Assembly: GCF_001042675.1 (NCBI RefSeq)
Contig: NZ_AP012333.1
Coordinates: forward strand, 496,001-560,000
DNA: 64,000 nt
From: Parascardovia denticolens DSM 10105 = JCM 12538
GTDB lineage: Bacteria; Actinomycetota; Actinomycetes; Actinomycetales; Bifidobacteriaceae
Reading direction: 5' to 3'
Of the stretch, positions 16,897 through 25,824 are shown piece by piece (within the stretch, counting starts at the first letter, position 1; the number at the start of each line of letters is the position of its first letter). Under the pieces are notes generated by a model, which was not told where the DNA came from, did not search any database, and saw nothing but the letters and a program-made list of their open reading frames with translations. A program made the position numbers and the translations under genes.

Positions 16897-17535
16897 ATGA
16901 CGAATAAGAGCTCAGGACGATGGCACAGCCGTACAGGCTGTTCCATCGTCTTTTTCTGTCTGGTGATCATCGGCCTTGTCTTCGACCAAATCACCAAACG
17001 TTTGGCCGTCCGCTCTTTGGGCGACGGAAGGGTGGTGCCGATCCTCGACGGACGCCTGCAACTGGAGCTTTACCATAATCCCGGGGCCTCCTTGGGCTTG
17101 GGGTCGTCGGCGACCTGGCTCATCTCCCTGCTGGCTTTGGCCACTTCGGTCCTCATGCTCTGGGCCGGTCTGACCACGGATCATCTGGGTTGGATCCTGA
17201 CCCTTGGCCTGGCTTTCGCCGGGGCGGACGGGAATCTGATTGACCGGATCATCTACGCCAACGGCTTCCTCAATGGCAAAGTGATCGACTTCATCAACTA
17301 CGGCTGGTCCATCGGCAACGTGGCCGACATCTTCCTGACCGTGGCCGCGGTCGGCTTCATCCTGCTCCTGCTTACGCAGACTCCCATCCAAGGTTCCGGG
17401 GACGAAGACGAAGGCTCCGATTCGGAAGATGGCCAGTCGGATTCGACGGATTCGGCAGGAGTGGTGAGCCCGATGGACTCGGCAGACCCCACGGACTTGA
17501 CCGATTTCGCGGTTTCTGAGGCGACCGGTGCCTGA
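16897..17535 (+). CDS. lspA: Lipoprotein signal peptidase II
   Basis: An aspartic membrane protease cleaving prolipoproteins before the lipidated Cys. Motifs are present: DQITKRLA, NPGASLGL, the first active-site Asp in GNLIDRI, then KVIDFINYGW and the second Asp in GNVADIFLT. Four membrane segments fit the family. The 213-aa protein has a C-terminal acidic Ser/Asp tail of about 50 residues not needed for catalysis. It overlaps rluD by 8 nt. Confidence 0.93.
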   Translation: MTNKSSGRWHSRTGCSIVFFCLVIIGLVFDQITKRLAVRSLGDGRVVPILDGRLQLELYHNPGASLGLGSSATWLISLLALATSVLMLWAGLTTDHLGWILTLGLAFAGADGNLIDRIIYANGFLNGKVIDFINYGWSIGNVADIFLTVAAVGFILLLLTQTPIQGSGDEDEGSDSEDGQSDSTDSAGVVSPMDSADPTDLTDFAVSEATGA

Positions 17536-18541
17536 CGGGCTGGGGGCGGTCCGTTCCTTTGAGATGGGGGAGGACTCCTTCGGCTTGCGGTTCGACCAGG
17601 CCTTGTCCCGGATTCTTGGCCTCTCCCGTTCCCAGGCGGCCCGTCTGATCGCGGATGGCCAAGCCCGGGTGGAAGGTCGGTCCGTTCCGAAATCAGGCCA
17701 GATTCTTCCTGGGGACTTCATCCTGGTTTCCTCCGCAGGCTCAACTGCAGGCCCAAGCGGGGTCCGGATTTTCACCGGGTCCCAGACTTCCAAGGATGAG
17801 AAGGCGGCCGGGCCGAATCAGGCGGAGGCTTCCCTTCCCATCGTTTATGAGGATGACGACCTTGTGGTCGTCGACAAACCGGCCGGCATGGCTTCCCACC
17901 CGGCGGCCGGTTGGGCCGGGCCCACCGTCGTCGAAGCTCTGCAAGCCTTGGACAAGGACCTGAGCCGGGTGGATTCCGACATCCGTCCTGGGATCGTCTC
18001 CCGCCTGGACGCAGGGACCAGCGGCCTCATGCTGGTCTGCAAGAGTGACCGGGCCTTCGTGGCCATGAAAGAGCAATTCGCCCGGCACCAAGTCAAGAAG
18101 ACCTATCAAACTTTGGTCCAAGGGCATATAGCCCAAGACCGAGCGACCGTGGAGGCCCCCATAGCCAGGCAGACGGGGGCCTCCTCCTTCCGCTTCGCCA
18201 TCAGCCCGGACGGCAAGCCGGCCATCACCCATTGGGATGTGTTGGAGCGCTTGCCAGGGGCGACCCTCCTGTCCATCAACCTGGAAACCGGCCGGACCCA
18301 TCAGATCCGGGTGCATCTGTCTTCTTTGGGTCATCCCCTCATTGGCGACACCCTCTACGGGGCCAACCCCCGGCTGGCGGAAGAGTTGGGGCTCAACCGG
18401 CAATGGCTGCATTCGATCAGACTGGAGTTCACCCACCCGGTCGGCGGGCGGACGATCCACCTAGAATCGCCCTTGCCTGATGATTTGAGCCACGCCCTGG
18501 AGGTCTTGAGGGGGTCGGGGAACACTCCGAGCGCCTGCTGA
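17528..18541 (+). CDS. rluD: RluA/RluD family pseudouridine synthase
   Basis: Isomerises uridine to pseudouridine in RNA, for RluD in 23S rRNA helix 69. An S4 RNA-binding domain (LSRSQAARLIADGQARVEG, residues 35-60) is followed by the catalytic domain with DKPAGMASHP, the active-site Asp in SRLDAGTSGLMLV, TGRTHQIRVHL and HPLIGDTLYG. The GTG at 17528 lies within lspA, implying translational coupling; an ATG at 17564 is an alternative. The exact target is not determinable. Confidence 0.88.
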   Translation: MPDGLGAVRSFEMGEDSFGLRFDQALSRILGLSRSQAARLIADGQARVEGRSVPKSGQILPGDFILVSSAGSTAGPSGVRIFTGSQTSKDEKAAGPNQAEASLPIVYEDDDLVVVDKPAGMASHPAAGWAGPTVVEALQALDKDLSRVDSDIRPGIVSRLDAGTSGLMLVCKSDRAFVAMKEQFARHQVKKTYQTLVQGHIAQDRATVEAPIARQTGASSFRFAISPDGKPAITHWDVLERLPGATLLSINLETGRTHQIRVHLSSLGHPLIGDTLYGANPRLAEELGLNRQWLHSIRLEFTHPVGGRTIHLESPLPDDLSHALEVLRGSGNTPSAC

Positions 18542-18592
18542 AAAGCGGGCCCAGGCCCTTATCCGCCAGCGAAACCGGACCAGAGCCTTGAC

Positions 18593-18598
18593 TAAATT
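18593..18598 (+). promoter_or_regulatory. -10 box (TAAATT), leaderless type
   Basis: TAAATT stands 6 nt before the dnaE ATG at 18605; no Shine-Dalgarno is present. Confidence 0.45.
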
Positions 18599-18604
18599 GG
18601 AACC

Positions 18605-21600
18605 ATGACCCGAGTAGCTGATTCCTCCTTCGTTCACCTGCACAATCACACTGATTACTCCACTCTGGATGGGGCCGTGCCTGTGAAGAAGATGGTCGCG
18701 GTGGCCAAAGACCTGGGGCAGAAAGCTGTGGGCATTACCGACCACGGGAATATGCACGGGGCTTACGAGATGTGGCGGACGGCCGTGGACGCCGGAATCA
18801 AGCCCATCATCGGAATCGAAGCCTACATCACCCCGGGAACGGCCCGAGGGGACAAGACCCGCGTCCATTGGGGAACCAAAGAGCAACATTCGGACGACGT
18901 GTCCGCCAACGGTTCCTATACCCATATGACCATGTGGGCCCAGGACGACACAGGCCTGGTCAACCTGCTCAAGGCTTCGTCCGTGGCCAATCTGGAAGGT
19001 CTCATGGGCAAGAACCCGCGCATGGACCGGGACATCCTGCAGACCTATCATCAAGGGATCATCGCCACCACCGGCTGCCCTTCGGGGGCCGTGCAGACCC
19101 GCCTGCGCCTGGGTCAATACAAGGAGGCCCTGCGCGAGGCCGGCGAGCTTCAGGACATCTTCGGCAAAGAGAACTTCTACGTGGAGATCATGGACCACGG
19201 TCTGGAAATCGAGACCAGGGTGACTCAAGACCTTCTGCGGATCGCCAAGGAAATCGGGGCTCCCCTGGTGGCCACCAACGATTGCCACTATGGTCTGGAG
19301 TCCGACGCGGCCGCCCAGGACGCCCTGCTTTGCATCAATTCTGGCTCCCGCTTGACGGATTCTGACCGTTTCCGTTTCAACGGTTCCGGTTACTTCCTCA
19401 AGTCCGCCCAACAGATGAGGGACCTCTTCAAGGAATTCCCGCAGGCCTGCGACAACACCCTGGAGATCGCCGAACGCTGCAACGTCATGTTCGACGATTA
19501 CGAAGACGGCGCCTTCATGCCGGAATTCGACTGCCCCGAAGGGTGGGACGCCACCTCCCTCTTCCTGCACGACGTGGAGCAGGGTCTGGAGAAGCGTTAC
19601 CCGGCCGGGGTCCCCGAGGACGTGGCCAAACAGGCCGATTACGAATGCGGGGTCATCTGCCAGATGCAGTTCTGCGGCTACTTCCTGGTGGTGGCCGATT
19701 ACATCAACTGGGCCAAGACGCACGGGGTGATGGTCGGCCCCGGCCGTGGGTCGGCCGCAGGAAGCATGGTGGCCTACGCCATGGGGATCACCGAACTGGA
19801 CCCTATCAAACACGGTCTGATCTTCGAACGCTTCCTCAACCCGGAGCGCGTCTCCCTGCCCGATATCGACGTGGACTTCGACCCGGCCGGCCGTGAAAAG
19901 GTCCTGCGGTACGTGACCGAAAAATACGGATCCGACAAGGTGGCCCAATGCGTCACCTACGGGACCATCAAGACCAAGCAGGCTCTGAAGGATTCGGCCC
20001 GCATCATGGACTACGATTTCCAGATGGGGGAGACCATGACCAAGGCCTTGCCTGGGGCCGTGGGAGGCAAGGACATCAGCCTCCATGACATCTTCGACCT
20101 TACGGCCAAACGCTATCCGGAGGCCCAGGAATTCCGCGACCTTTACAACGAGAATCCTGACGTGCAGAAGATCACTGAAGAGGCCAAGGGCATCGAAGGC
20201 CTGATCCGTCAGACCGGCGTGCACGCCTGCGCCACCATCATGGCCTCCCAGCCCATCACCAACACCTCCCCTTTGATGAAACGCACCGATGGGACCGTCA
20301 CCACCACCTTCGAATACCATACCTGCGAAACCCTGGGCCTGGTGAAGATGGACTTCCTGGGGCTGGCCAACCTGACGGTCATCAAGGAGGCCATCAAGAA
20401 CATCCATGACAACGGCAAAGGGGACATCGACCTGGAGAAGATCCCCATCGATGACAAGGCCACCTATGACCTGCTCTCCTCCGGCCACACCCTGGGCGTT
20501 TTTCAGCTTGATTCCGACGGCATGCAGAGCCTGCTGAAACAGCTCAAGCCGGATAACTTCAACGATATCTCCGCTTTGATCGCCCTTTACCGACCCGGCC
20601 CTATGGATGTGGACTCCCACAACAACTACGCCAAACGCAAGAACGGTTTGCAGGAGATCACCCCCATCCACCCCGAGCTGGAGAAGCCCCTGGCTCAGGT
20701 TTTGGATGAGACTTACGGCCTGATCGTCTATCAGGAGCAGGTGCAGTCCGCCGCCCGCATCCTGGCCGGTTATTCCCTGGGCCGGGCCGATGTGCTCCGC
20801 CGGGCCATGGGCAAGAAGAAGCCCGAGGTCCTGGCCAAGGAGAAGATCCCCTTCTTCGCGGGGATGAAGGAGCACGGCTACTCGGAAGAGGCCGCCCAGG
20901 CCGTGTGGGACGTGCTGGTGCCTTTCGCCGGCTACGCTTTCAACAAGGCCCATTCGGCCGCATACGGACTGGTCTCCTATTGGACCGCCTACCTGAAGAC
21001 CCATTATCCGGTGGAATTCATGGCCGCCCTGCTTCAAGGAGAACGCAGCAACAAGGACAAGACCGCCCTCTACCTGGGCGAATGCCGACGGATGAACATC
21101 AAGGTCCTGCCGCCGGATGTGAACGAATCCGTCGGACATTATTCCGCTGTGGGCAAGGACATCCGTTTCGGCCTGGGGGCCGTGCGCAACGTGGGCGATA
21201 AGGTGGTGGACGCCATCGTGGCCGAACGCGACAAGGCCGGCGGCAAAGGCAAGTTCGTCAACTTCCTGGATTGGATCAACCGGATGCCGGTGGAAGTGCT
21301 CAACAAGCGCACGGTCGAGTCCCTGATCAAAGGCGGGGCCTTCGACTCGATCGATCCCAACCGGCGAGCCCTTTTCACCATCCATCAGACGGCCATCGAC
21401 CAGGTGATCCCCCTCAAACGCAAGGAGGCGGAAGGCCAGTTCGACCTTTTCGCCGATTCGGAGGAGGATGATTCGGCCTCAGCGGCCGCCTTGGGCGACG
21501 CCAACATCTCCGTGCCTCCCATCGATGAGTGGGACAAGAAAACCAAGCTCAATTTCGAGCGGGAGATGCTGGGCCTTTACGTGTCCGATCATCCTTTGAG

Positions 21601-22174
21601 CGGTCTGGCCTCGGTCCTGGCCTCCCTGAGCGATATGTCCATCGCCCAGCTGCTGAACCGGGCGGCGACCATGCCGGAGAAGGCACAGATCACCATCGCC
21701 GGCCTGGTCACCGGCGTGGACAGACGCGTCTCTAAGGCCGGAAAGCCTTGGGCCATCGTCACCCTGGAAGATCTGGAAGGCAGCATCCAGGCCCTCTTCT
21801 TCGGGAAGTCCTACACGGAGAATCAGGACAAGCTCCTGGTCGATCAGGTCATTCAGGTCAAAGGAAGCGTCTCAGTTCGCGACGATGGAATCAGCATCTA
21901 CGGCCGCGAGGTGGATGTGCCCAATGTGGAGTCGGCCGATGTGCAGCCGGTCCTCATCTCCCTGCCCGAGCAGGCCTTGGAGATGCCGCGGATGCGGAGG
22001 CTGTCGGCCGTCCTGGCCAATCACCCGGGCTTCTGCGAAGTCCGTCTGCTGGTGCAGCATCCGGATAAGAAGATTTCCACGATTTATTTGGGAGATGGTT
22101 TCCGGGTGGCCCGGGACACCTCGCTTTTCGGGGAGATCAAGACGATTTTCGGGCCTCGCTGCATCGAGTCCTGA
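18605..22174 (+). CDS. dnaE: DNA polymerase III subunit alpha
   Basis: The replicative polymerase catalytic subunit, 1189 aa. An N-terminal PHP domain (FVHLHNHTDYSTLDG, GITDHGNMHG) is followed by the polymerase core with GRGSAAGS and the catalytic aspartates in LPDIDVDFDP. Then come a helix-hairpin-helix region and an OB-fold (ITIAGLVTGVDRRVSKAGKP, about residues 1015-1090). It is the DnaE1-type enzyme of actinobacteria. A leaderless start is likely. Confidence 0.95.
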   Translation: MTRVADSSFVHLHNHTDYSTLDGAVPVKKMVAVAKDLGQKAVGITDHGNMHGAYEMWRTAVDAGIKPIIGIEAYITPGTARGDKTRVHWGTKEQHSDDVSANGSYTHMTMWAQDDTGLVNLLKASSVANLEGLMGKNPRMDRDILQTYHQGIIATTGCPSGAVQTRLRLGQYKEALREAGELQDIFGKENFYVEIMDHGLEIETRVTQDLLRIAKEIGAPLVATNDCHYGLESDAAAQDALLCINSGSRLTDSDRFRFNGSGYFLKSAQQMRDLFKEFPQACDNTLEIAERCNVMFDDYEDGAFMPEFDCPEGWDATSLFLHDVEQGLEKRYPAGVPEDVAKQADYECGVICQMQFCGYFLVVADYINWAKTHGVMVGPGRGSAAGSMVAYAMGITELDPIKHGLIFERFLNPERVSLPDIDVDFDPAGREKVLRYVTEKYGSDKVAQCVTYGTIKTKQALKDSARIMDYDFQMGETMTKALPGAVGGKDISLHDIFDLTAKRYPEAQEFRDLYNENPDVQKITEEAKGIEGLIRQTGVHACATIMASQPITNTSPLMKRTDGTVTTTFEYHTCETLGLVKMDFLGLANLTVIKEAIKNIHDNGKGDIDLEKIPIDDKATYDLLSSGHTLGVFQLDSDGMQSLLKQLKPDNFNDISALIALYRPGPMDVDSHNNYAKRKNGLQEITPIHPELEKPLAQVLDETYGLIVYQEQVQSAARILAGYSLGRADVLRRAMGKKKPEVLAKEKIPFFAGMKEHGYSEEAAQAVWDVLVPFAGYAFNKAHSAAYGLVSYWTAYLKTHYPVEFMAALLQGERSNKDKTALYLGECRRMNIKVLPPDVNESVGHYSAVGKDIRFGLGAVRNVGDKVVDAIVAERDKAGGKGKFVNFLDWINRMPVEVLNKRTVESLIKGGAFDSIDPNRRALFTIHQTAIDQVIPLKRKEAEGQFDLFADSEEDDSASAAALGDANISVPPIDEWDKKTKLNFEREMLGLYVSDHPLSGLASVLASLSDMSIAQLLNRAATMPEKAQITIAGLVTGVDRRVSKAGKPWAIVTLEDLEGSIQALFFGKSYTENQDKLLVDQVIQVKGSVSVRDDGISIYGREVDVPNVESADVQPVLISLPEQALEMPRMRRLSAVLANHPGFCEVRLLVQHPDKKISTIYLGDGFRVARDTSLFGEIKTIFGPRCIES

Positions 22175-22291
22175 TGAAGGATTCCCTAATTGACAAAGCA
22201 AGCAGTCGCAACCCGAAGGATGGCCAGGGAAAGCTGAAGGCCTTCCCAGCGGAATGCATTCCTTTGCATTTATTTGTAGATGGGTGCGAGT

Positions 22292-22309
22292 ATACCGGAT
22301 GACCGGTAT
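22292..22309. promoter_or_regulatory. Perfect inverted repeat upstream of locus B
   Basis: ATACCGG (22292-22298), spacer ATGA, CCGGTAT (22303-22309), 50 nt before the effector start. It lies where an operator would be expected. No counterpart was found upstream of locus A. Confidence 0.4.
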
Positions 22310-22358
22310 GAAACGAGGGGAACAACGAATAGCGGGCTAAGAAAGAAAAGAGGAGGAC

Positions 22359-24380
22359 ATGAAAATCCAGATTCCTGCACTGAAAACCGAGCTTTCTTCC
22401 GAAATCATCTCTTTGGAGCAAAAGGCCTCTGAATGCCGGGAGTGGATGACCAGGATCTCGACATTCGATTTATCTTCATACGGCTTGGACGGCGAAGGGT
22501 TCGAGGCCGAGACGAAGAAGATCCGTTCCCAAGCCGAATACTTGCGGGCCTTTTTCCTCCAGGACGCCGTCCGCCGGGGCGATGAAAAGAATCAGACGGA
22601 ATTGAATAAGCTGGATTCCTCTGAGTCAGATGGATCCGTAGATACGGAGCACCTGAAATCCGTGATCGAGAAGGCATCGACGATGATCCGGCTCGCGGAA
22701 GAATTCCGGGATGCGGGGAATAACGGTCTGAACCCTCTGAGCTGGGCGACGACCTTATTGTCGAATAAGGCGATCTCTTCTCTGAATGCCATGGTGGCCG
22801 AATGCCGGATGAAAATCGCGAAGGTAAGAGAGTACGCAACGGCTTCATCAGGGTTTTATACGGAGGCTTCCGCGATTTCCGCGCTCGCGGCGAAAGCGAA
22901 TTCCTCTCTGAATGAGGTGGCAAAAGGGGAATCCATCATCGATGAATCCTGGAAGAAAGATCTGGATGGCCGCTGGGGAAAATGGATTGAGCGCAATCCT
23001 GATGAAATGAAGAAATATATGACAGCCGATCAGAAGAAAGCTTTCGATCAGGCTCGTAAAAACGGGTGGGACAAATCCGACTTTTATACGAAGGACGGTC
23101 CCAATAAAGACCTCTGGCAGGGGATGGCCCGGGTCCCCGGGTGGTTCCTCTCCGAAAAGATGACCGCCGCCGCCACCGACGCGCAAGAGGAAATGGTTCA
23201 TAAGCAGGATGTCATTGGTTTGCAGAAGATCTCTTCCTGGATGTTCGTACCGATGCATGACAAGAGGGAAGTCTCGTATACTTATCGGCTGGACGCGAGT
23301 CCGAGCACGAACGTCAAAGTCTACGGGTTCAGGAAAAGCGATCTTCTTCAAAAGATGATGGAGGAATCGGATTGGCGCCTATCCCGGACGCCTGTTCCAA
23401 GCGCTCATGATTCTTCTGCTCGTAAAGCGAAATGGGCGGATTTGACAGCATCAAACACCCTTCTGCATATGGAAAATCGCATCAAACCCATGGCTGGCGC
23501 TCAGGGAGTCTATGGGAGGTCCCCGGATGGGCTGGAGATTCGGGTAGGTCTCTCTCGCAGCGACGACGGGAAATCCACCGCGCGGTTGATGCTTCTGGCG
23601 GTCGAGCCTTCGATGTCCACAAGGGGCCTGACATCGCTCGTGCCGAATATCTGTCAGAATCAAGCCGGTCTTTCAGGGAAACCGGCTGACGTCGCTGTCA
23701 TGGCTCATGATTTGCAAAACAAAAATGGGCTGGATGGGTATAATTTCTGGTATGACGCCGGTGGAAAGATATTGCAGGACTCCATGAAGGAGATTTTCTC
23801 GGCTGGCGTTGAAGGGATTCCTTTTTTCGGGCCGGGGATCTCGGTCGCGAAGTTCATCGGCGACGAGATCGCAGGAGTCACGGATGACTTCAGCGAGAGG
23901 GAACGCGCCGACCGTCTGAACATGTTGAGCAAAGCGGGCAAAAGCATGGCCGAGAGCGATCTCTTTGGGGGAATCGGCTATTCAATGATTTTCGATGGTT
24001 CTTCGGGTGCGCATGAAGAGGATTACACCCATCCCGATAATCGCTTTTTCGCCGATCCCACGGTTCAGACTCATCTAAGGGAAGCGGTTGCCGCCTACAA
24101 TGCGGCGACCGGGCTGCATTTCACTCTTGCGCAATTCAACAAGGATATATCCCATAACGCCTTTGCTCTTTTTGACATTCATGACCACAAGAAATTCCTG
24201 GAGACGAAGAGGTTCCTTGACTGGTGCAATGAGAAGGTTGATTTGGTGTATCCATCAGATATAAGGGACGATGATGGAATGATTATTCATAAAAAAGGTG
24301 AAGAATATGATCGCTCTATCAGTCGTTATGACTATCTAGCTCATAAAAATGATTATCGTTTTTTAGCATTAAAAAAGTAG
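22359..24380 (+). CDS. LXG-like type VII secretion effector candidate (locus B)
   Basis: A 673-aa paralogue of the locus A effector. Same opening (KIQIPALKTEL), an LDG where LXG domains have L-x-G (YGLDGEGFEAETKK), SESDGSVDT near residue 85, and a middle region with a Gly-rich hydrophobic stretch (EGIPFFGPGISVAKFIG, about residue 490). The C-terminal domain has FLDWCNEKVDLVYPSD, HKKGEEYD and SRYDYLAHKND. No signal peptide or known toxin motif. Ribosome site AGAGGAGG precedes the ATG. The four genes of the locus are contiguous on one strand. Export by a T7SS is inference; the machinery is not in this window. Confidence 0.6.
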   Translation: MKIQIPALKTELSSEIISLEQKASECREWMTRISTFDLSSYGLDGEGFEAETKKIRSQAEYLRAFFLQDAVRRGDEKNQTELNKLDSSESDGSVDTEHLKSVIEKASTMIRLAEEFRDAGNNGLNPLSWATTLLSNKAISSLNAMVAECRMKIAKVREYATASSGFYTEASAISALAAKANSSLNEVAKGESIIDESWKKDLDGRWGKWIERNPDEMKKYMTADQKKAFDQARKNGWDKSDFYTKDGPNKDLWQGMARVPGWFLSEKMTAAATDAQEEMVHKQDVIGLQKISSWMFVPMHDKREVSYTYRLDASPSTNVKVYGFRKSDLLQKMMEESDWRLSRTPVPSAHDSSARKAKWADLTASNTLLHMENRIKPMAGAQGVYGRSPDGLEIRVGLSRSDDGKSTARLMLLAVEPSMSTRGLTSLVPNICQNQAGLSGKPADVAVMAHDLQNKNGLDGYNFWYDAGGKILQDSMKEIFSAGVEGIPFFGPGISVAKFIGDEIAGVTDDFSERERADRLNMLSKAGKSMAESDLFGGIGYSMIFDGSSGAHEEDYTHPDNRFFADPTVQTHLREAVAAYNAATGLHFTLAQFNKDISHNAFALFDIHDHKKFLETKRFLDWCNEKVDLVYPSDIRDDDGMIIHKKGEEYDRSISRYDYLAHKNDYRFLALKK

Positions 24381-24386
24381 GTTTTT

Positions 24387-25016
24387 ATGGTTTCTGTAGA
24401 TAACCGTGGGAAGGTAGATGTGGTTTTTTCGAGGGGTCGTGGTCGTTGGTTGCGGTTGGTTATCGCTGTTGTGTTGGTGGTCGTTGTGTTGGTTGGCGGC
24501 GTGTGGTGGGGTGTGGCTCGTCACCGGCGTCAGCAGGCGGAGAGGGAGTGTGCTTTCTCTAGTGAGATGAATGATGATTACTGGGGGTTGATAGTCGGTT
24601 TGCGGGGAAGTGGTTTTCGCAGGCCGCTTGTGGAGGATGGGCGGTGTTTTGATCCGGGTGAGTGGTTTGATGATGCCGTTGTGCCGTCGGCTCGGAGGAA
24701 CATGGCTATGGCGATTGCTGTGTATAATCGGTCGCATCCGTCGGATCGGGTGACGGTGGAGGGTGTTGGCGCGTTTTTCGGCCGTGAGTGGGCGGGGCAT
24801 GTCGCTCGTGGTGACCAGCGTCGTGGGCCCGAGGTGAGGTTCCTTGACTGGTGCAATGAAAAAGCTGACCTTGTCTACCTAAATGATGAAGAATATGAAA
24901 TCGACGGCAGGAAGATTGTCCATAAACGGGGTGAAAACTCTGGCTTTTCGTTTAGCCGTTATGATTATTTGGTTAACAAAGACGATGCTTTCAAAAATCT
25001 TCGCATGAAGGAGTAG
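24387..25016 (+). CDS. Orphan membrane protein with effector-type C-terminal domain (locus B)
   Basis: A 209-aa protein: charged start (MVSVDNRGKVDVV), one membrane segment (about residues 21-45), then an extracytoplasmic domain. The part from AVYNRSHPSDRV to the end resembles both the effector end and the locus A orphans: YN-x2-HP, G-x2-W, then FLDWCNEKADLVYLND, HKRGENSG and SRYDYLVNKDD. The match to the adjacent effector tail (RFLDWCNEK-x-DLVY) is closest. It starts 6 nt after the effector stop. The DNA from 24420 to 24850 is unusually GT-rich. Function unknown; it could be a membrane-bound antagonist or docking partner of the effector. Confidence 0.65.
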   Translation: MVSVDNRGKVDVVFSRGRGRWLRLVIAVVLVVVVLVGGVWWGVARHRRQQAERECAFSSEMNDDYWGLIVGLRGSGFRRPLVEDGRCFDPGEWFDDAVVPSARRNMAMAIAVYNRSHPSDRVTVEGVGAFFGREWAGHVARGDQRRGPEVRFLDWCNEKADLVYLNDEEYEIDGRKIVHKRGENSGFSFSRYDYLVNKDDAFKNLRMKE

Positions 25017-25021
25017 TGGTC

Positions 25022-25060
25022 ATGGTCTCTGTAGATGACCGTGGGGAGGTAGATGTGGTT
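25022..25060 (+). pseudogene. N-terminal remnant of an orphan membrane-protein copy
   Basis: Thirteen codons (MVSVDDRGEVDVV) repeat the opening of the gene at 24387 with only five base changes in 39 nt, immediately after that gene's stop and preceded by GAAGGAG. They run in frame into the helper gene whose own ATG is at 25061. I interpret this as a scar left by deletion of a second orphan copy. Confidence 0.6.
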
Positions 25061-25540
25061 ATGGAGAATAATATGAATGGGAAAATGCGTGAATTGTCGC
25101 GCCTTCACGACGACCACGTGGCGCTGATGCGTGACCTTGCCGAAAAGGAGGAGGGTTCCCGTCAAAAGAGGCTTCAGCTGTCACAAGCCCAATCGGAGCT
25201 GTCCTCTTACGTGCGAGGCGTCATGCGATTCATCGAGGAACAGATCCAGACAGGCCTTGTCTCGGATAAGTTCTACCAGGAAATAACGGAATTGCAATCC
25301 CAACTTACGCAATTCACTCACGAGGCGGAAGAGGAGGAGCATTCGTTGGAAAAAGAGAGGACGCGGATTCAGGAGGAAATGGAAGAGGCTGAAAGGGCTT
25401 ACGGCCGAAAAGTCAGGGAAGTGGATGAGAGGACAGAAGGGGGTCGCAACGATGACGAAGGCGATCAAAACAGAATCGGCCGCGGCCCAGACCGCGGGGG
25501 ATGCCTTAGGGAAAGGCGTCGGGGAGTTCTCGCGGATTAA
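25061..25540 (+). CDS. Small helical helper of the LXG-like effector (locus B, DUF3958/Lap2-like)
   Basis: A 159-aa coiled-coil protein (172 aa if translation starts at the remnant ATG at 25022). It is Glu/Gln/Lys/Arg-rich, with long uninterrupted helices such as AEEEEHSLEKERTRIQ, and corresponds to the locus A gene at 5313-5747. The start at 25061 has GGGGAGGT 11 nt upstream. Its last 30 codons overlap the start of the next gene by 89 nt in another frame, so the extreme C-terminus (Arg/Gly/Asp-rich) is probably constrained by that gene. Confidence 0.55.
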   Translation: MENNMNGKMRELSRLHDDHVALMRDLAEKEEGSRQKRLQLSQAQSELSSYVRGVMRFIEEQIQTGLVSDKFYQEITELQSQLTQFTHEAEEEEHSLEKERTRIQEEMEEAERAYGRKVREVDERTEGGRNDDEGDQNRIGRGPDRGGCLRERRRGVLAD

Positions 25541-25721
25541 AATCGGCAGATTCTCCGGCTTGGCCCCAGTGACGGGGAATCAGGAGCATGATGGGGCGGT
25601 CAGCCGTTCCCTGCTGGCTTTCCTGACTTCGTGGGAAAGCGTCATGAAGAAGGACGGTAAGGATATTCTCGCGGCTGACCAGGCTTTGCATCAGGCTGAT
25701 AAAAGGGCCGCTCTCCGTTGA
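25452..25721 (+). CDS. Small WXG100-like helper of the LXG-like effector (locus B, TIGR04197/Lap1-like)
   Basis: An 89-aa helical protein aligned end to end with the locus A helper (5744-6040): ESAAAQTAGDALGKG, SGLAPVTGN, LTSWES, DQALHQADK. The ATG at 25452 follows an AAGGGGG site; an upstream in-frame ATG at 25425 is possible. Compared with locus A the order of the two helpers is reversed. Role in effector export is inferred from the family resemblance. Confidence 0.6.
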   Translation: MTKAIKTESAAAQTAGDALGKGVGEFSRIKIGRFSGLAPVTGNQEHDGAVSRSLLAFLTSWESVMKKDGKDILAADQALHQADKRAALR

Positions 25722-25728
25722 ACGGCCC
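25705..25728 (+). terminator. Hairpin at the end of locus B
   Basis: GGGCCG and CGGCCC pair around a 12-nt loop across the stop of the last locus B gene. There is no clear U-run; two smaller G/C hairpins follow at 25770-25806, between convergent genes. Confidence 0.35.
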
Positions 25729-25824
25729 CTGTGCGCGATCCTCCTCCATCTTCTTCGACAGATGATCAACCCCCCTCGGGGAAGCCTTGAAACATCCCCA
25801 AGGGGACTAAATCCCAAGTCTGCC

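Noticed and set aside
18461-21385. 974-codon minus-strand open frame opposite dnaE
   Set aside because: dnaE is unmistakable on the plus strand. The antisense frame has no domain and follows the codon shadow of a GC-rich gene.
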